NCBI GenBank assembly: GCA_030040175.1
Contig: JASHUF010000029.1
Location: 1 to 7,267 of the forward strand
Source: Acidobacteriaceae bacterium
GTDB taxonomy: Bacteria > Acidobacteriota > Terriglobia > Terriglobales > Acidobacteriaceae
Length of the DNA: 7,267 bases
Reading direction: 5' to 3'
Position 1 is the first letter of the stretch, and the number at the start of each line of letters is the position of its first letter. This document shows positions 5,186 through 7,267 of this stretch, in pieces. The position numbers were made by a program, and so were the translations under genes. The notes under the pieces were generated by a model, which made no database searches, was not told the origin of the DNA, and worked only from the letters and a program-made list of their open reading frames with translations.

Positions 5186-5881
5186 TTATTCTAAAGACAA
5201 GCTCTGCCCGGTTTTGTTGCTCTCTGCCTTGAGCCGCTCCCAGAGCGAGCGCACCTGCGCCTCCAGCGCCTCCAAGCTGCCTGCATTCTCAAGCACATAG
5301 TCGGCCTGCGCGGCCTTCTCGGCGTCGGGAATCTGGTGCTTGAGCCGGATGCGCGCATCGGCAACCGCGGCTTCCCGCCCCGGCCCGGGCGGGCTTAGGC
5401 GCGCGGCATAGCGGGCAATTTTCAGCTCGTCGGGCGCGGTGACCACGACCACGCGGTCAAGCCGCTTGCGCAGGTTGGCCAGCACCGTGTCCGTCTCGCC
5501 GCGGGCCCGCGCATCGCGCTGCGCTTCGAAGATCAGCGCCGACTCGACCACCGCCACGGCCTTCGCATCGCGCGCGAAGATCTCCTCCATCTTCTCGCGC
5601 TGCAGCTCCACTGTGGCCGGATGCACGATCGCATTCAATTCCTGCACCCGCCCCTCGCCAAAGGCAATCTGCGCCAGCCGCGCGCGATCCAGCCGTCCGT
5701 CGGCCGCGAGCACCTCCGGCCCGAAGTGCTCGACAATCCTGTCGTAGACCGCTTGCCCCGGCTCCATCAGCGCGCGCCCGAGCGCGTCGGCCTCGATCAC
5801 ATACGCGCCAGATGAGCGCAGCATCCCGGCTACGGTGCTCTTGCCGCTGCCCAAACCGCCGGTCAGTCCCACGCGCAGCAT
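5186..5881 (-). CDS. coaE: Dephospho-CoA kinase CoaE
   Basis: CoaE phosphorylates the 3'-hydroxyl of the ribose of dephospho-CoA using ATP, the last step of coenzyme A synthesis, in the cytoplasm. The 231-residue protein begins MLRVGLTGGLGSGKST, with the Walker A loop at residues 8-16. EADALGR (30-36) carries the conserved aspartate D32 and the arginine. IVHPA (85-89) is the family HP motif. ARLSPPGPGREAAVADARI is the lid region, and ADYVLENAGS (193-202) matches the C-terminal signature. It is longer than E. coli CoaE (206). Much of the excess lies between FEAQRDARARGETD and VVVVTAPDE (about 118-151), and the usual D-x-P-L-L-F-E motif reads VESALIFE. Start: ATG 5881 with GAGG about 11 nt upstream. 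It is divergent from the DUF433 gene (79 bp between starts). Confidence 0.95.
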   Translation of the reverse strand: MLRVGLTGGLGSGKSTVAGMLRSSGAYVIEADALGRALMEPGQAVYDRIVEHFGPEVLAADGRLDRARLAQIAFGEGRVQELNAIVHPATVELQREKMEEIFARDAKAVAVVESALIFEAQRDARARGETDTVLANLRKRLDRVVVVTAPDELKIARYAARLSPPGPGREAAVADARIRLKHQIPDAEKAAQADYVLENAGSLEALEAQVRSLWERLKAESNKTGQSLSLE

Positions 5882-5902
5882 CTACGATTGTCCCTCACTC
5901 CA

Positions 5903-5908
5903 AATATA
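5903..5908 (-). promoter_or_regulatory. Possible -10 element for coaE
   Basis: TATATT on the minus strand (5 of 6 consensus matches) stands out in an otherwise GC-rich region and lies 21 bp before the coaE ATG. The -35 position 17 bp upstream reads ACGGCA, a weak match (3 of 6). The expected leader is about 15 nt and includes GAGGGA. Confidence 0.35.
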
Positions 5909-5930
5909 AGTTGCCGAGCCGTTTCTGCCG

Positions 5931-5936
5931 TAGAAT
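5931..5936 (+). promoter_or_regulatory. Possible -10 element for the DUF433 gene
   Basis: TAGAAT (5 of 6 matches) lies 24 bp before the ATG at 5961, the same hexamer as in the candidate purM promoter. TTGCCG at 5911-5916 is only 14 bp upstream, shorter than a normal spacer, so the -35 is uncertain. The leader would carry GAGGG at 5947-5951 as ribosome-binding site. Confidence 0.3.
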
Positions 5937-5960
5937 GTAGATGAGCGAGGGTGCCGCGCC

Positions 5961-6194
5961 ATGCCCGACCTGAATCCTAGAATTACCGTGGAAGCCGGCA
6001 AAATGGGAGGCAAGCCCTGCATTCGAGGGCTGCGCTTCACGGTCTACGATCTGGCTTCCTATCTCGCCTCCGGGATGACCGAGGAGGAAATCCTCAAGGA
6101 GTTCCCGAACTTGGAGAAGGAAGACTTCCAGGCGGTGTACGAATTCTTCGCCAGCATTCCGGAAAGGATCTCCGTTCTTGAAGCTTCTCGTTGA
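5961..6194 (+). CDS. DUF433 family protein (VapB45-like antitoxin)
   Basis: This 77-residue protein has the DUF433 signature: an N-terminal strand followed by GGKPCIRGLRFTV (residues 16-28), then a small helical DNA-binding region with LASGMTEEEILKEFPNLEKEDFQAVYEF (about 35-62). DUF433 proteins are antitoxin-like and are typically encoded just upstream of, and overlapping, a DUF5615 PIN-like nuclease toxin. GAGGG at 5947-5951 supports ATG 5961. The full domain appears intact. The expected toxin begins at 6178 but is broken after about 13 codons, so this antitoxin seems to be an orphan. It may still bind DNA or protect against a related toxin elsewhere. Family confidence is high; current function is uncertain. 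Confidence 0.88.
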   Translation: MPDLNPRITVEAGKMGGKPCIRGLRFTVYDLASYLASGMTEEEILKEFPNLEKEDFQAVYEFFASIPERISVLEASR

Positions 6195-6289
6195 CGAGAA
6201 TCTTTTGCTCGCGCCGTGAGTGTGTCGCCAAACTCCAGAGTTGTGATGAGAAGGGCGTTTCGATATCTAAACCGGAGATAAGGTCATAA
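6178..6289 (+). pseudogene. Remnant of DUF5615 (PIN-like, VapC45-type) toxin gene
   Basis: A TTG at 6178 opens the peptide KLLVDENLLLAP before a TGA at 6217-6219. KLLVDEN is the hallmark N-terminus of DUF5615/PIN-like toxins, whose first acidic residues bind metal. The position is also right: it overlaps the 3' end of the DUF433 gene by 17 bp in another frame and has GGAAAGGA at 6161-6168, 9 nt before the TTG. Dropping one base at 6217 continues as ECVAKLQSC (6218-6244) and stays open to a TAA at 6287-6289, weakly like the next part of such toxins. The remaining roughly 80 residues of a normal toxin are absent. The gene is therefore frameshifted and truncated. Confidence is good for the N-terminal motif and lower for the part after the frameshift. 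Confidence 0.6.
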
Positions 6290-6376
6290 GCTCCATGGGG
6301 TGAGGGAAGGGACGCGTACCGCATGCGGCCCTTTCGGGAGCTGTCTCCCTGTTGGCCGATTCCGAAGGATCATTTC

Positions 6377-7183
6377 ATGATTCTTAAGAGTTACTTCGAC
6401 GGTTCAAATCATGCAGATTTATCGCAATGTGATCGCGTCGTGTTGGCGACGGTATGCGGCAACTGCGAGCAATGGGACCGTTTCATTGCTGATTGGAATG
6501 AGGTGCTGGCTCGTTACAACGTGTCTTTTCTGCACGTAACCGAAGCGGTGACCCTCAATGGGCCGTTTTCGATGAATAAGGGATGGAATCACCGTTTTGT
6601 TGATGATTTCATCCTCGACTGTGTACGCATCGCCAAGCGGCATGCGGCCATGCCATCCCTTGTAGAGGGAGAGATTAGGGCGGGACTGCGCGCTGTCACG
6701 ATGTCGATATATTTGGAGGATTACAAGAAGGCAAGGGAGGCCAATCCGTTACTTCCCAATAGTGTGTATGAACTCTGCACTTCTGAAGTGCTTGGCTTCG
6801 TATTCAGGTGGGGTCGAAAGGTAGGGGTCGAGTCGCACCACCTATATTTCGATCAAGGAGAGGCCTATCGGGGTCACGCTTTAGATCGAGCTAGCTCGGA
6901 TAGGGTAAAAACGACGAGCCCGATATTTAACAATGTTGTAGTTCACGACGAAGTTAACATGCGCAACACACCTGCCTTGCAACTGGCGGATCTGTTCGCG
7001 TGGTGCATAAGCCACAATGACGAACCGAATAAACGACTATGGCATCGTGCGCTTAACGATCTTCCTGTCCATCCTTCATGGGAAAGTGTTTACATGGATG
7101 AAAAATACTTGGCTAACCCGACACCAGGTGCTTTAGAGAGAACTGCGGAGTGGCGTCTACCACGAAGGGCATTAAAGCCATAA
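6377..7183 (+). CDS. DUF3800 domain protein
   Basis: This 268-residue protein begins MILKSYFDGSN, matching the DUF3800 N-terminal strand with its conserved acidic residue (D8). It continues with FLHVTEA (51-57), LYFDQGE (157-162, D159) and the characteristic near-C-terminal LQLADLFAW (201-209, D205). The three aspartates fit the proposed RNase H-like metal site of the family. DUF3800 proteins are uncharacterised or putative nucleases, often found in mobile or defence-related regions; that is family knowledge, not shown here. The start is ATG 6377 with AAGGA (6365-6369) 7 nt upstream; an in-frame ATG at 6323 lacks a ribosome-binding site. The gene is much more AT-rich than its neighbours (for example 23 of 60 G+C in 6901-6960 against 43 of 60 in purM 901-960), suggesting horizontal acquisition. 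Confidence 0.85.
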   Translation: MILKSYFDGSNHADLSQCDRVVLATVCGNCEQWDRFIADWNEVLARYNVSFLHVTEAVTLNGPFSMNKGWNHRFVDDFILDCVRIAKRHAAMPSLVEGEIRAGLRAVTMSIYLEDYKKAREANPLLPNSVYELCTSEVLGFVFRWGRKVGVESHHLYFDQGEAYRGHALDRASSDRVKTTSPIFNNVVVHDEVNMRNTPALQLADLFAWCISHNDEPNKRLWHRALNDLPVHPSWESVYMDEKYLANPTPGALERTAEWRLPRRALKP

Positions 7184-7236
7184 TGCAGTCTAGGGGCGGG
7201 TGGTGCCAATCAGAGAACCTTACCCAACCAAGATGA

Positions 7237-7267
7237 GGGTGCCCCCGGTCCCTCGCACTTGGGGACC
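7237..7267. repeat. Third GGGTGCCCC-type palindromic repeat, cut by window edge
   Basis: GGGTGCCCCCGGTCCC at 7237-7252 matches the openings at 1804-1819 (15 of 16) and 1687-1702 (15 of 16). GGTCCC (7247-7252) pairs with GGGACC (7262-7267) around a 9-nt loop. The stem would probably continue with GGGG beyond the window. It lies about 54 bp after the DUF3800 stop. Confidence 0.7.

Noticed and set aside
6241..6269. TTGTGA ... TATCTA as promoter of the DUF3800 gene
   Set aside because: Spacing is 17 bp, but the -10 matches consensus at only three positions; too weak to annotate.

Overview
The window looks like a GC-rich chromosomal segment from an environmental bacterium, most likely an Acidobacteriota member (Terriglobia-like). 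That placement is inference. It rests on the GC-rich codon use, the protein style and the dispersed GC-rich palindromic intergenic repeats, not on a marker gene. The core genes are housekeeping genes. The right end (about 6.2-7.2 kb) is accessory and clearly more AT-rich.

Layout: (1) 1-201, minus strand: N-terminal 67 codons of a small XRE-family helix-turn-helix repressor, running off the left edge. Its promoter sits between and within two near-palindromic operator-like boxes, so autoregulation is likely. (2) 387-1436, plus: purM (AIR synthetase). (3) 1437-1864: repeat-rich spacer with a 20-unit heptamer array and several strong hairpins. (4) 1865-2500, plus: purN (GAR transformylase), giving a purM-purN purine biosynthesis pair. 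(5) 2501-2837: spacer with a dispersed repeat element. (6) 2838-3674, plus: unrecognised 278-aa protein with hydrophobic N-terminal segments and an Ala-rich helical C-terminal region. (7) 3690-4865, minus, convergent with the previous gene: membrane-anchored HtrA/DegS-type serine protease, preceded by a possible 10-codon leader ORF whose stop overlaps the protease start. (8) 4866-5185: spacer holding a second, larger copy of the dispersed element with a 51-54 bp period. (9) 5186-5881, minus: coaE (dephospho-CoA kinase). (10) 5961-6194, plus: DUF433 antitoxin-like protein, divergent from coaE. (11) 6178-about 6289, plus: apparent remnant of the DUF5615/PIN-like toxin that normally follows DUF433. 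(12) 6377-7183, plus: DUF3800 protein. (13) 7237-7267: the start of another copy of the palindromic repeat found between purM and purN, cut by the window edge.

purM and purN carry out two non-adjacent steps of de novo purine synthesis. coaE and htrA share a strand but are separated by about 320 bp of repeats, so they may not be one operon. I see no convincing new multi-gene system. The best leads are the paired operators of the XRE gene, the decayed toxin beside an intact antitoxin followed by an AT-rich DUF3800 gene, the leader ORF coupled to htrA, the odd 278-aa membrane protein, and the several families of intergenic repeats.
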